Shown here: positions 18,027-26,299 of the stretch, one piece after another
How the letters are laid out: every line of letters starts with the position of its first letter
Position numbering within the stretch: the stretch's first letter is position 1
Assembly (NCBI GenBank): GCA_040879985.1
Contig: JBBDJH010000005.1
Span: 1-33,620, forward strand
DNA length: 33,620 nucleotides
Source of the DNA: VRUE01 sp040879985
GTDB taxonomy: Bacteria > Actinomycetota > Thermoleophilia > Solirubrobacterales > 70-9
Direction: 5' to 3'
Notes under the pieces: generated by a model
The model's input: only the letters and a program-made list of their open reading frames with translations
The model's database searches: none
What the model was told of the DNA's origin: nothing
Position numbers and translations under genes: made by a program

Positions 18027-18646
18027 TGGCCCGCGACACCTCCGCCCAGTGCAAGCAGTGCCGCCGCGAGGGCCAGAAGCTCTTCCTCAAGGGCGAGCGC
18101 TGCTTCACCGACAAGTGCGGCGTCGAGCGCCGCTCCTACCCGCCCGGCGATCACGGCCGCGGCCGGATGCGGCAGTCCGAGTACCGGGTGCAGCTGCGCG
18201 AGAAGCAGAAGACGCGTCGCTACTACCAGGTGCTCGAGGGCCAGTTCCGCGCCTACTACGACAAGGCCTCGCGCCAGGAGGGCGTCACCGGCGAGAACCT
18301 CCTGCGCCTGCTCGAGTCGCGGCTCGACAACGTCCTCGTCCGCCTCGGCTTCGCCGCCTCGCGCCGCCAGGCGCGGCAGCTCGTCGGTCACGGCCACTGG
18401 CTGGTCAATGGTCGCCGCGTCGACGTCCCCTCTTACCAAGTGCGTCCGGAGGACGTGATTTCGATCAAGTCCGGCTCGGCCGCGACGGACACGATTCGCA
18501 AAGCGACCGAGCTCGTCTCGACCGTGCCGGCCTGGTTGCAGGCAGACCACGACTCGCTTACCGCCAAGGTCCTGCGCCTTCCGGAGCGTGCCGAGATCTC
18601 GGCGCCGGTGCAGGAGCAGCTGATCGTCGAGCTGTACTCCAAGTAG
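18026..18646 (+). CDS. rpsD: 30S ribosomal protein S4, zinc-binding type
   Basis: S4 nucleates small-subunit assembly. The 206 residues have an N-terminal zinc site (C9, C12, C26, C31: CKQCRREGQKLFLKGERCF..KC) and the S4 RNA-binding domain RLDNVLVRLGFAASRRQARQ ... GHWLVNGRRVDVPSY. They end in IVELYSK. I chose ATG 18026 in the TGATG overlap with rpsK. A long frame upstream runs through rpsK and rpsM in the wrong phase and is not part of the protein. Confidence 0.97.
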   Translation: MARDTSAQCKQCRREGQKLFLKGERCFTDKCGVERRSYPPGDHGRGRMRQSEYRVQLREKQKTRRYYQVLEGQFRAYYDKASRQEGVTGENLLRLLESRLDNVLVRLGFAASRRQARQLVGHGHWLVNGRRVDVPSYQVRPEDVISIKSGSAATDTIRKATELVSTVPAWLQADHDSLTAKVLRLPERAEISAPVQEQLIVELYSK

Positions 18647-18684
18647 CCCGCACCGATTTCTGAAACACCATCAGCAAGGAACTC

Positions 18685-19677
18685 ATGACCACTGACTTTC
18701 AGGTCCCTCGTATAACCGTAGAGAAGGCGGATGACCGCCGCGGCACCTTCACGATCGAGCCCCTCGACAAGGGCTTCGGCTACACCTTCGGCAACGGCCT
18801 GCGCCGCGTGCTGCTCTCCTCGCTGGGCGGCGCCGCCGTGACCAGCGTGCGGATCGAGGGCGTCGCGCACGAGTTCTCCAGCGTGCCGGGCGTCAAAGAG
18901 GACGTCACCGACATCATCCTCAACCTGAAGGATCTCGTCGTCCGCATGCACACCGACGCCGACGAGGTCGAGGCGCCGCTGGTCGCCACCGGGCCCGGCG
19001 AGGTCAAGGCCAAGGACATCGATCTCCCCTCCGGGGTGGAGATCCTCAATCCCGAGGCCCCGATCGCGACGCTGGAGAAGAAAACCAAGCTCGAGGTCTA
19101 CCTGACGATCGGCCGCGGCCGCGGCTACTCGCCGGCGGAAGAAAACAAGTCCGACGAGCAGCCGATCGGCGTGATCCCGATCGACTCGATCTTCTCGCCG
19201 ATCCGCCGCGCCTCCTACGACGTCGCGACGGCCCGCGTCGGTCAGCGCACGGACTTCGACAAACTTAGCCTCGACCTCGAGACCGACGGCTCGCTCGAGC
19301 CGGCGGCGGCGTTGCGCGAGGCCTCGGAGATCCTGATCAAGACCCTGGCGATCTTCACCGACGCCGACCGGGTCGAGGAGCTGACCGCCCGCGAGGCGGC
19401 CGCGCCGGCCCTAGGCGGTGACGGCTTGGCCTCGATCGGCGGCGGCGACAGCGGCAGCGTCGCGGCCAACAACGGCCTCGACGAGATCCTGATCGAGGAG
19501 CTGGAGCTCGGCGTGCGCTCCTACAACTGCCTCAAGCGGGCCGGTGTGCAGACCGTCGGCGACCTGGTCCGCAAAACGCGTTCGGAGCTGAACGCGATCC
19601 CGAACTTCGGCTCGAAGTCGATCGACGAAGTGGTCGAGACCCTGCACGCCCGCGGCCTCGACCTGAGCCAGGACTGA
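18685..19677 (+). CDS. rpoA: DNA-directed RNA polymerase subunit alpha
   Basis: The alpha dimer scaffolds RNA polymerase assembly, and its C-terminal domain contacts activators and UP elements. The 330 residues have the N-terminal domain (TFTIEPLDKGFGYTFGNGLRRVLLSSLGG through DRVEEL) and a Gly/Ser-rich linker (GGDGLASIGGGDSGS). The C-terminal helix-hairpin-helix domain follows (LELGVRSYNCLKRAGVQTVGDLV ... NFGSKSIDEV). An aagga ribosome-binding site precedes the ATG. It is 38 nt after rpsD. Confidence 0.98.
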   Translation: MTTDFQVPRITVEKADDRRGTFTIEPLDKGFGYTFGNGLRRVLLSSLGGAAVTSVRIEGVAHEFSSVPGVKEDVTDIILNLKDLVVRMHTDADEVEAPLVATGPGEVKAKDIDLPSGVEILNPEAPIATLEKKTKLEVYLTIGRGRGYSPAEENKSDEQPIGVIPIDSIFSPIRRASYDVATARVGQRTDFDKLSLDLETDGSLEPAAALREASEILIKTLAIFTDADRVEELTAREAAAPALGGDGLASIGGGDSGSVAANNGLDEILIEELELGVRSYNCLKRAGVQTVGDLVRKTRSELNAIPNFGSKSIDEVVETLHARGLDLSQD

Positions 19678-19705
19678 GCCGGCAGAGAGCGGAACGAGGA
19701 CCCCG

Positions 19706-20059
19706 ATGCGCCATCGCAAGAAACGCAACAAGCTGAGTCGCGACGCGTCGCATCGGGAGTCGCTGCTCTCCAACCTCTCCAAGCAGCTGATCGAGCACGA
19801 GCGGATCAAGACCAGCCAGGCGAAGGCGAAGGCGGTCAAGCCGGAGGTCGAGCAGCTGATCACGCTGGCCAAGCGGGGCGACCTGCACGCCCGCCGCCAG
19901 GCGCTCTCGACCCTGCACAACGACAAGTTCATCGTCCACAAGCTGTTCGACGAGGTCGCGCCGCGCTACACCGAGCGGCCCGGCGGCTACACCCGCATCG
20001 TCAAGCTCGGCCCGCGCCGGTCGGATTCGACCGAGATGGTCTATCTAGAGCTCGTTTAG
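19706..20059 (+). CDS. rplQ: 50S ribosomal protein L17
   Basis: L17 lies at the tunnel exit side of the large subunit. The 117 residues begin MRHRKKRNKLSRDASHRESLLSNL. They contain LIEHERIKTSQAKAKAVKPEVEQLI, KLFDEVAPRYTERPGGYTRI and the end RRSDSTEMVYLELV. It starts 28 nt after rpoA with a gagga ribosome-binding site. A 121-nt hairpin element follows 9 nt after the stop. Confidence 0.97.
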   Translation: MRHRKKRNKLSRDASHRESLLSNLSKQLIEHERIKTSQAKAKAVKPEVEQLITLAKRGDLHARRQALSTLHNDKFIVHKLFDEVAPRYTERPGGYTRIVKLGPRRSDSTEMVYLELV

Positions 20060-20068
20060 CGTCGCGGG

Positions 20069-20189
20069 GGAGGTACAGGGGGTGTCCGGCCGAGTGCTGG
20101 GGTTTTCGCCGGGCGGTCCACCGTCTCTCGCTGAGTCCCCGCTGCGAAAACCAGGACGCCGCGCTCGCCCGGACACCCCCTGCACCTCC
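20069..20189 (+). repeat. Palindromic element, copy 1, upstream of truA
   Basis: The 5' arm (20069-20109, starting ggaggtacagggggtgtccg) and the 3' arm (20144-20189, ending cggacaccccctgcacctcc) are largely complementary around a ~34-nt loop, giving a long hairpin. The sequence is homologous to the reverse complement of 21041-21164, with arms well conserved and loop diverged. No T-run follows, so it is not a classical terminator. It resembles REP/BOX-type intergenic palindromes. No associated transposase gene is seen. Confidence 0.8.
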
Positions 20190-20222
20190 TTCTCGGGCGC
20201 TCACCGGTCAGCGCATCCGACA

Positions 20223-20272
20223 TTGACCCACCTGGGGTGGGGTCAAAGTCGGCTACGCGTAGCTAACCGACT
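20223..20272 (+). promoter_or_regulatory. Two small hairpins just upstream of truA
   Basis: ttgacccacc (20223-20232) pairs with ggtggggtcaa (20236-20246) with one bulge. agtcgg (20247-20252) pairs with ccgact (20267-20272) and encloses the palindrome ctacgcgtag (20253-20262). They lie within 25-70 nt of the truA start and could shape its leader or act as operators. No sigma-70-like promoter was recognised. Confidence 0.35.
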
Positions 20273-20293
20273 CCAGGTACAGGTAGCTTGATA

Positions 20294-21037
20294 ATGCTTC
20301 CGGTGAGCACGGTTCGGTTGGATATCGAGTACGACGGGTCGGGGTTTCGGGGCTGGGCGACTCAGCCGGGGCTGCGGACCGTTCAGGGGGAGCTCGAGGC
20401 GGCGCTGGCGACGGTGCTGCGGGAGCCGGTGCAGCTGACGGTGGCCGGGCGAACCGATGCCGGGGTGCATGCGCTGGGGCAGGTGGCCAGCTTCGTGATC
20501 GATGCCGAGGTGCAGGGCGATCTGGCAAGGCGGCTGAACGGCGTTGGGCCCGATGACATCGCGGTGACGGCGGCCGGCGCGGTCGAGGAGAGCTTCGATG
20601 CTCGACGCGACGCGAAGTCACGCAGCTATATCTACCGTGTGCTGACCCGCGCCTCTCCGAGCCCGTTCGAGCGAGGTCGCGCACTCTGCTGGCCGCACGG
20701 GATCGACCTGAAGCTCCTCGAGCAGTGTGCCGCCGCACTTCTCGGCAGCCACGACTTCACGGCCTTCACTCCCACGCAGACCGATCACGTCCGCTTCGAG
20801 CGGGACGTGTTCTCGGCAAGCTGGAAGCAATCTGGGGACATTCTCAGCTTCCGCATTACCGCCGACGCCTTTATGCGCAACATGGTCCGCATCCTCGTCG
20901 GCACGATGCTGGAGGTCGGCGGGGGGCGTCGGTCCACCGAAGACTTCACGCAGCTCCTGGCGGGAGCTCCACGCGCCGCGGCGGGCGACACGGCCCCACC
21001 CCACGGGCTTTTCCTCGAGTCGGTGCACTACGCCTGA
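20294..21037 (+). CDS. truA: tRNA pseudouridine(38-40) synthase
   Basis: TruA converts uridines 38-40 in the anticodon arm of many tRNAs to pseudouridine. From ATG 20294 the protein has 247 residues, normal for the family. It has RLDIEYDGSGFRGWATQPGL at the N-terminus and the catalytic Asp in AGRTDAGVHALGQVASF. The second half contains DFTAFTP and FMRNMVRILVGTMLEVG. TTG 20288 and GTG 20303 are alternative starts. The gene follows rplQ as in many actinobacteria, but rplM and rpsI do not follow. It is flanked on both sides by copies of the same palindromic element. Confidence 0.95.
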   Translation: MLPVSTVRLDIEYDGSGFRGWATQPGLRTVQGELEAALATVLREPVQLTVAGRTDAGVHALGQVASFVIDAEVQGDLARRLNGVGPDDIAVTAAGAVEESFDARRDAKSRSYIYRVLTRASPSPFERGRALCWPHGIDLKLLEQCAAALLGSHDFTAFTPTQTDHVRFERDVFSASWKQSGDILSFRITADAFMRNMVRILVGTMLEVGGGRRSTEDFTQLLAGAPRAAAGDTAPPHGLFLESVHYA

Positions 21038-21040
21038 GAG

Positions 21041-21164
21041 GCCGGTGCAGGGGGTGTCCGGGCGGCAGCGGCGTCCTCTTTTTCGCCCCGCAAACTCCAG
21101 GGCGTCAGCTCTAAGAGTCTCCAGGCGAAAAACCCAGCAACGGCCGGACACCCCCTGCGGCGGC
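21041..21164 (-). repeat. Palindromic element, copy 2 (inverted), downstream of truA
   Basis: The left arm 21041-21087 (gccggtgcagggggtgtccg ...) and right arm 21124-21164 (... cggccggacaccccctgcgg) pair around a ~36-nt loop. Its reverse complement aligns with 20069-20189. It starts 3 nt after the truA stop and ends 14 nt before the end of the convergent ABC ATPase gene. It may therefore separate the two transcripts, though neither side has a T-run. Confidence 0.8.
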
Positions 21165-21178
21165 CCACCACGCAGCCG

Positions 21179-22249
21179 TCAGTCCCGCGCCAGCACGTCC
21201 GCCGGGCCGTCGATCCAGACTCGGACGCGGTCGCCGGGGTGCCAGGCCGGGAAGCCGAGGCGGCGGGCGCGGACGGTCTGGCCCGACGGGAGCCGCAGCT
21301 CAAGCAGCTGGTCGTGGCCGTAGAAGCTGCGCGTCAGGACCGTCGCCTCCTGGCTGGCCGGCTTGTCGGCGGGCTCGACCGTGCCGATCGCGAGCGACTC
21401 GGGGCGGATCATCACGTCGACCTCGCCGCGCAGGCCCCCGCGGTTGGGTAGCTCGCCGACCTCGCAGGCGACGGTGCCGTTCTCGGCGGTGCCGGGCAGG
21501 ATCTCGATCTCGCCGAGGAAACCGGCGACCCAGCGGCTGGCCGGTCGCGAGTAGACCTCCTCCGGCGTGCCGACCTGCTCGATCCGGCCCTCGTTGACGA
21601 CCGCGACGACGTCGGCGATGCTCAGCGCCTCCTCCTGGTCGTGGGTGACGAAGACCGAGGTGACGCCCTGCGCCTGGAGGATCTCGCGCGCCTCGCCGCG
21701 GACCTTCTCGCGCAGGCCGGCGTCGAGGTTCGAGAAGGGCTCGTCGAGCAGGACAGCGCGCGGCTCGGTGATCAGCGCCCGGGCCAGGGCGACGCGCTGC
21801 TGCTGGCCGCCGGAGAGCTCGTGCGGGTAGCGGCCGCCGAGGCCGGCGAGGCCGACCGTCGCCAGCATCGCCTCGACCCGCGCCCGGTCGGGACGGCGGC
21901 CGAGGCCGTAGCCGACGTTGCCGGCGACGTCGAGATGGGGGAAGAGGGCGTAGTCCTGGAAGACCATGCCGATCTGGCGGCGCTCGGCCGGCAGCGAGCG
22001 CTGCGCGGTGGAGACGGTCTCGCCGCCGATCTCGATGCTGCCGGCGTCGGGATCCTCGAGCCCGGCGATCAGCCGCAGCGTCGTCGTCTTGCCGCAGCCG
22101 CTCGGGCCGAGCAGGGCGCAGGTCACCCCGGCCTCGATCTCGAGGTCGAGGCCGTCGACGGCGAGGACGTCGCCGAAGCGCTTGCGCAGGCCGCGCAGTC
22201 GCAGCGGGGCGCCGCGCGCGGCGCCGCTGGTGTCGGAGGGTGGCTGCAC
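21179..22249 (-). CDS. fbpC: Ferric iron ABC transporter ATP-binding protein (FbpC type)
   Basis: This is the ATPase of a periplasmic-binding-protein-dependent importer, cytoplasmic side. The 356 residues have Walker A GPSGCGKT (48-55), Q-loop FQDYALFPHL near 97, LSGGQQQR from 145, Walker B VLLDEP (166-171), and H-loop His203 in VTHDQEEA. A C-terminal TOBE-like region (VMIRPESL ... GHDQLLELRLPSGQTV) follows. The start is GTG at 22249. It is divergent from the binding-protein and permease genes across a 55-nt spacer with an iron-box palindrome, so iron repression of both sides is likely. The fbp name is by type; the substrate is inferred. Confidence 0.9.
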   Translation of the reverse strand: MQPPSDTSGAARGAPLRLRGLRKRFGDVLAVDGLDLEIEAGVTCALLGPSGCGKTTTLRLIAGLEDPDAGSIEIGGETVSTAQRSLPAERRQIGMVFQDYALFPHLDVAGNVGYGLGRRPDRARVEAMLATVGLAGLGGRYPHELSGGQQQRVALARALITEPRAVLLDEPFSNLDAGLREKVRGEAREILQAQGVTSVFVTHDQEEALSIADVVAVVNEGRIEQVGTPEEVYSRPASRWVAGFLGEIEILPGTAENGTVACEVGELPNRGGLRGEVDVMIRPESLAIGTVEPADKPASQEATVLTRSFYGHDQLLELRLPSGQTVRARRLGFPAWHPGDRVRVWIDGPADVLARD

Positions 22250-22261
22250 AGTCGGAAAACC

Positions 22262-22280
22262 TAAGATTAGGCGAACCTAA
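22262..22280. promoter_or_regulatory. DtxR/IdeR-type iron box
   Basis: TAAGATTAGGCGAACCTAA matches the 19-bp actinobacterial iron box (TWAGGTTAGSCTAACCTWA) at all but two positions. It contains the perfect palindrome TTAGG-CGAA-CCTAA at 22267-22280. It sits in the 55-nt space between the divergent ATPase and iron-binding lipoprotein genes, where a repressor could block both promoters. No dtxR-family gene lies in the window. Confidence 0.85.
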
Positions 22281-22304
22281 CCCTCAGCCCCGACCGGAAA
22301 GCCG

Positions 22305-23360
22305 ATGAATCCCTCCGCTCAGATCAGAACCGCCCTGCTCGTCGTCGTCGCAGCCGCCCTCCTGCTCGTCGCCGCGGGCTGCGGCTTCGATGCCTCCAGC
22401 GACTCCGGCGGTGGCGCCGGCGAGCCGGAGACGGAGGGGATCACGCTCTACTCGGGCCGGATCCCGGCCGCGATCGGCGGCGCCGTGGACGGCTACGAGG
22501 CGCGGGCCGACCGCGACGTCCAGGTGCGCTACGCCGACACCGCCGACCTCGCCGCGACCCTGGTCGAGGAGGGCGACGCCTCGCCCGCCGACGTCTTCTT
22601 CGCCCAGGAGCCGGGGGCGATCGGGGCCGTCGCCGACGCCGGCCTGCTCGCCGCGCTGCCGGCCGACGTGCTCGAGCTCGTGCCGCCGCGCTATCGCGAC
22701 CCGCAGGGCCGCTGGGTCGGCGTCACCGGACGGGCGCGGGTGATCGCCTACGACCGCGGCGCCGTGCGGCCCGCGCAGCTGCCGCGCTCGCCCTTCGGGT
22801 TGACGGCCGCCCGCTGGCGCGACGAGGTCGGCTGGTCGCCGGCCAGCTCGAGCATGCAGGAGTACGTCACCGCGCTGCGCGCCCGCTACGGCGACGAGCG
22901 CACTCGCGAGTGGCTGGAAGCGATGGTGGCGAACGGCGCCGAGGCCTTTCCCAACAACGTCACGATCCGCGACGCGATCGCCGCCGGCGAGATCGAGGTC
23001 GGCCTGATCAACCATTACTACGTCGCCCAGGCGGTCGCCGAGGCCGGCCCGGACTATCCCGTCGGCGTCTACTTCCCGCCCGGCGGGCTCGGCTCGCTGA
23101 TGCTGTTGACGACCGCCGGAGTGCTCGAGGCGAGCGACCGCAAGCCCGAAGCGGTGGCCTTCGTGCGCTCGTTGCTGCAGCGGCCCAGCCAGGGATTCTT
23201 CACGAGCAGCTCCAAGGAGTACCCGCTGTCCCGCGCCGCCGTGCCCGATCCCTCGCTGAGCGTGCCGCTCGCGCGGGTGCCGAGCCCGGGTGGCGACCTG
23301 ATCGCCCTCGACGAGCTGCAGGCGACGATCGAGCTGATGCAGGAAGCCGGGGCGCTCTAG
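22305..23360 (+). CDS. fbpA: Ferric iron-binding lipoprotein (FbpA/FutA-like)
   Basis: This is the extracytoplasmic binding protein of an Fe3+ importer. The 351 residues start with a lipoprotein signal (TALLVVVAAALLLVAAGC; lipid-anchored Cys26), then a Gly/Ser linker and a type-II binding fold beginning GITLYSGRIPAAIGG. The adjacent tyrosines Tyr238-Tyr239 in INHYYVAQ match the Fe3+ ligands of FbpA and FutA proteins. The iron box in front supports the substrate. The permease gene begins directly after its stop. A ggaaag ribosome-binding site precedes the ATG. Confidence 0.92.
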   Translation: MNPSAQIRTALLVVVAAALLLVAAGCGFDASSDSGGGAGEPETEGITLYSGRIPAAIGGAVDGYEARADRDVQVRYADTADLAATLVEEGDASPADVFFAQEPGAIGAVADAGLLAALPADVLELVPPRYRDPQGRWVGVTGRARVIAYDRGAVRPAQLPRSPFGLTAARWRDEVGWSPASSSMQEYVTALRARYGDERTREWLEAMVANGAEAFPNNVTIRDAIAAGEIEVGLINHYYVAQAVAEAGPDYPVGVYFPPGGLGSLMLLTTAGVLEASDRKPEAVAFVRSLLQRPSQGFFTSSSKEYPLSRAAVPDPSLSVPLARVPSPGGDLIALDELQATIELMQEAGAL

Positions 23361-24929
23361 GTGGCGGTGCGCCGGCCCGCGCCCGCCTGGCTCGCCCTGG
23401 CCGGCCTGCTCGTCGCCGCCGCCGCGGTGCTGCCGGCCGCCTACCTGCTGATCGTCGTCGCCGGCGACCTCGGCGAGGCGCTCTCGACCGCGCTGACCTC
23501 GCGCACCGCCGCGATCGTCGCCAGGACCCTCGCCCTGACCGCGGCGGTCACCGCCACCGCGGTCGCGATCGCGCTGCCGATCGGCTGGCTGACCGTGCGC
23601 ACCGACCTGCCGGGGCGGCGGCTCTGGGCGGTGCTCTGCACGCTCCCCCTGGTCATCCCCAGCTACGTCGGCGCCTACCTGTTCATCGCCGCCCTCGGCC
23701 CGAACGGGATGCTCCAGGAGGCGCTCGGGGTCGCTGGCCTGCCCTCGATCTACGGCTTCGGCGGCGCCTGGCTGGTGCTCAGCCTGTTCACCTATCCGCT
23801 CGTGCTGATCCCCCTGCGCGGCGCCCTGCGGCGGATCGATCCGCAGCTCGAGGACGCCGCCCGGGCGATGGGGAGGCGCCCGCTCGCGGTCTTCCGCAGC
23901 GTCGTCATGCCGCAGCTCTGGCCGGTGCTCGCCTCCGGCGGGCTGCTCGTCTCGCTCTACGTCGTCAGCGACTTCGGCGCCGTCTCGCTGCTGCGCTTCG
24001 ACTCCTTCACCCGCGAGATCTACATCGCCTACCGCTCCAGCTTCGACCGCACCGCCGCGGCGGCCCTCGGCGCGGTGCTGATCGTGCTGATGCTCGGCCT
24101 GCTGCTGCTCAGCTCGCGCCTGCGCACGGCAAAGGTCGTGCATCGCCTCGGGCCCGGCACGCTGCGCCCGCCGCGGCCCTACCGGCTCGGTCGCTGGCGC
24201 TGGCCGGCACTCGCCTTCTGCGCCCTCGTCGCCCTCGTCGCCTTCGCACTGCCCGTCGGCGTCCTCCTCTACTGGGCGAGCGAGGGCGTCGCGAGCGGCG
24301 CCACCCCGTGGAGCCGGGCGGCGGCGCTGGCCGGCAACTCGTTCGGGGTCTCGGCCGGGGCGGCGCTGCTCGGCGCGAGCGCCGCGCTCGCGATCGCGGC
24401 GCTCGCGGTCCGCTACCCGGGCCGGCTCGCCCGGCTGTTTGAGCGCGCCTCGCACGCCGGCTACGCGCTGCCCGGCATCCTCGTCGCCCTGGCGCTCGTC
24501 TTCTTCGCGACCAGGGTCGTGCCGCCGCTCTACCAGACGACCGCGCTGCTGGTCTTCGGCCTCACCATCCACTACCTGCCGCTCGCCGTCGGACCGATCG
24601 CGGCGGCGCTGGTGCAGGTCTCGCCGCGGATCGAGGAGGCGGCCCGCGGCCTCGGCCGCGGCCGCGCCGAGGTCTTCCGCACCGTCACCGCGCCGCTGGC
24701 CCGTGGCGGCCTGCTCGCCGGCGCGGCGCTGATCTTCCTGCACGCGATGAAGGAGCTGCCGGCGACCCTGATCCTCGCCCCGATCGGGTTCGAGACGCTG
24801 GCCACCGACATCTGGACCCAGACGACGTTCGGGTTCTACGAGGCCAGCGCGATCCCGGCCCTGCTGCTGCTCGCGGTCGCCGCCGTGCCGGTGTACCTGC
24901 TCAGCGAGCGCGGCGCGGCGCGTCCCTAG
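23361..24929 (+). CDS. fbpB: Ferric iron ABC transporter permease, two fused domains (FbpB type)
   Basis: This 522-residue membrane protein consists of two tandem permease units of about six segments each, as in FbpB and ThiP-like proteins. Each unit carries an EAA-type cytoplasmic loop for the ATPase: EDAARAMGRRPLAVFRSVVMP in the first half and EEAARGLGRGRAEVFRTVTAP in the second. The start is GTG at 23361, directly abutting the fbpA stop. It completes the importer with the divergent ATPase. Transport of ferric iron is inferred from the partner's Tyr pair and the iron box. Confidence 0.9.
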   Translation: MAVRRPAPAWLALAGLLVAAAAVLPAAYLLIVVAGDLGEALSTALTSRTAAIVARTLALTAAVTATAVAIALPIGWLTVRTDLPGRRLWAVLCTLPLVIPSYVGAYLFIAALGPNGMLQEALGVAGLPSIYGFGGAWLVLSLFTYPLVLIPLRGALRRIDPQLEDAARAMGRRPLAVFRSVVMPQLWPVLASGGLLVSLYVVSDFGAVSLLRFDSFTREIYIAYRSSFDRTAAAALGAVLIVLMLGLLLLSSRLRTAKVVHRLGPGTLRPPRPYRLGRWRWPALAFCALVALVAFALPVGVLLYWASEGVASGATPWSRAAALAGNSFGVSAGAALLGASAALAIAALAVRYPGRLARLFERASHAGYALPGILVALALVFFATRVVPPLYQTTALLVFGLTIHYLPLAVGPIAAALVQVSPRIEEAARGLGRGRAEVFRTVTAPLARGGLLAGAALIFLHAMKELPATLILAPIGFETLATDIWTQTTFGFYEASAIPALLLLAVAAVPVYLLSERGAARP

Positions 24930-24940
24930 CATCCTCGCCT

Positions 24941-26299
24941 GTGAGCCGGCGGACACTCTGGATCGGCATCGCCTCGGTCGCCGCCGCGGCCCTCTCGCTG
25001 CTGCTCCCCTACCTGCCGGTCTACGACCCCTGGGGATGGCTGGTCTGGGGCCGCGAACTGTCGGGGCTGGAGCTGGCGACCGGCGAGGGAATGTCGTGGA
25101 AGCCGCTGCCGGTGCTGCTGGCGGTGCCGCTTGCGGCGCTCGGCGACGCGGCGCCGCAGGGTTGGTTGCTGCTCGCCCGGAGCGGCTGGCTCGCCGCGCC
25201 GCTGCTCGCGGCCGCGCTGGCGGCGCGGCTGGCCGGGCCGTGGGCCGGCCGCTGGCGCTGGCCGGGCGCCCTCCTGGCGGGGGCCTCGGTCGCGCTGACC
25301 GGCGACGCCTTCACGCCGCCGCTGCGTCAGTTCAGCGGCGGCCTCTCGGAGCCTTTGCTGGTCGCGCTCGTCCTCGGCGCGATCTGGCTGGCGCTGGAGC
25401 GTCGCCCGCGCGGCGCACTCTGGCTGGGCGTCGCCGCAGCGCTGCTGCGGCCCGAGTGCTGGCCCTTCCTCGCGGTGTGGGCCTGGCGAGAGGCGGCGCG
25501 AACGCCGGGGCTGCGCCCGCACGCCGTCGCCGGCGCGGTGCTGATCCCGCTGCTCTGGTTCGTGCCGGACCTGCTCGGCGCCGGCGATCCGCTGAGCGGT
25601 TCGCAGACCGCCCGCGGCGACGAGATCGAGCCCGCGGAGGCGCTCGAGGTGCTGGGCCGCGCCGCCACCGCGCCGCTCGCCGCCGCCTGGCTGGGGGTGG
25701 GGTTGCTGCTCGCCGAACGGCGCTCCGGCGACCGGGCGGCTCGCGTGTTGCTGCTGGGCGCCGCGGCCTGGGTCGGGTTGGTCGCGGCGATGGCGGTCGG
25801 CGGCTACGCCGGCCTGCCGCGCTTCCTCGCTCCGGCGACCGCTGTCGTCGCGGTGGTGGGGGGTGCCGGGATCGCCCGGGCTGGGGCGCGGGCATTCGCC
25901 TCGCCGGGCGTCGGTACGCGCTCGCTGTTGGGGGCGGCCGCCATCGCGGCGCTGCTCCTCGCCGCCACCGGCGTCGGCCTGCGTGCCGCCGAGGTCCCCG
26001 GCGATCTGCGCCATGGCCGTGATCAGGCGCGCCTGATCGACGGCTTCTTCGAGCTGGCGGACGAGGTGCCGACCGGGCACCTGCTCGCCTGCGGCGGACG
26101 GGTCCGCCTCGCCAACCTGCTCGCGCCGCCCACCGCGCTCGCCTGGAAGCTGGGCGAGCCGCTCGCCTCGGTCCGCGTCAACCGCCGTCCCCGCTACGGG
26201 GTGGCGCTCAGCACCCGTCCGCTTGCCGGCGGCCGGGTCTTCGCTCGCAGCGGCCGCTGGCGGGCGACCGAGCTCCCCTGCTTCAGCTCCCGCCGCTGA
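24941..26299 (+). CDS. Polytopic membrane protein, GT-C glycosyltransferase-like
   Basis: The 452 residues (GTG start, 11 nt after the permease) form about ten hydrophobic segments. After the first segment comes PVYDPWGWLVWGREL, which places an acidic residue in the first outer loop. SWKPLPVLLAVPLA follows. That layout resembles GT-C enzymes that use polyprenyl-phosphate sugars, and the neighbouring glycan genes agree. The last ~100 residues are soluble (IDGFFELADEVPTGHLLACGG ...). The family assignment is tentative; it could be a membrane protein of other function. Its 3' end overlaps the convergent FAD enzyme gene by 17 nt. Confidence 0.6.
   Translation: MSRRTLWIGIASVAAAALSLLLPYLPVYDPWGWLVWGRELSGLELATGEGMSWKPLPVLLAVPLAALGDAAPQGWLLLARSGWLAAPLLAAALAARLAGPWAGRWRWPGALLAGASVALTGDAFTPPLRQFSGGLSEPLLVALVLGAIWLALERRPRGALWLGVAAALLRPECWPFLAVWAWREAARTPGLRPHAVAGAVLIPLLWFVPDLLGAGDPLSGSQTARGDEIEPAEALEVLGRAATAPLAAAWLGVGLLLAERRSGDRAARVLLLGAAAWVGLVAAMAVGGYAGLPRFLAPATAVVAVVGGAGIARAGARAFASPGVGTRSLLGAAAIAALLLAATGVGLRAAEVPGDLRHGRDQARLIDGFFELADEVPTGHLLACGGRVRLANLLAPPTALAWKLGEPLASVRVNRRPRYGVALSTRPLAGGRVFARSGRWRATELPCFSSRR

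Noticed and set aside
20069..20189. Classical Rho-independent terminator after rplQ
   Set aside because: The hairpin is long with a 34-nt loop and no T-run follows; a second homologous copy exists, so it is listed as a repeat element.
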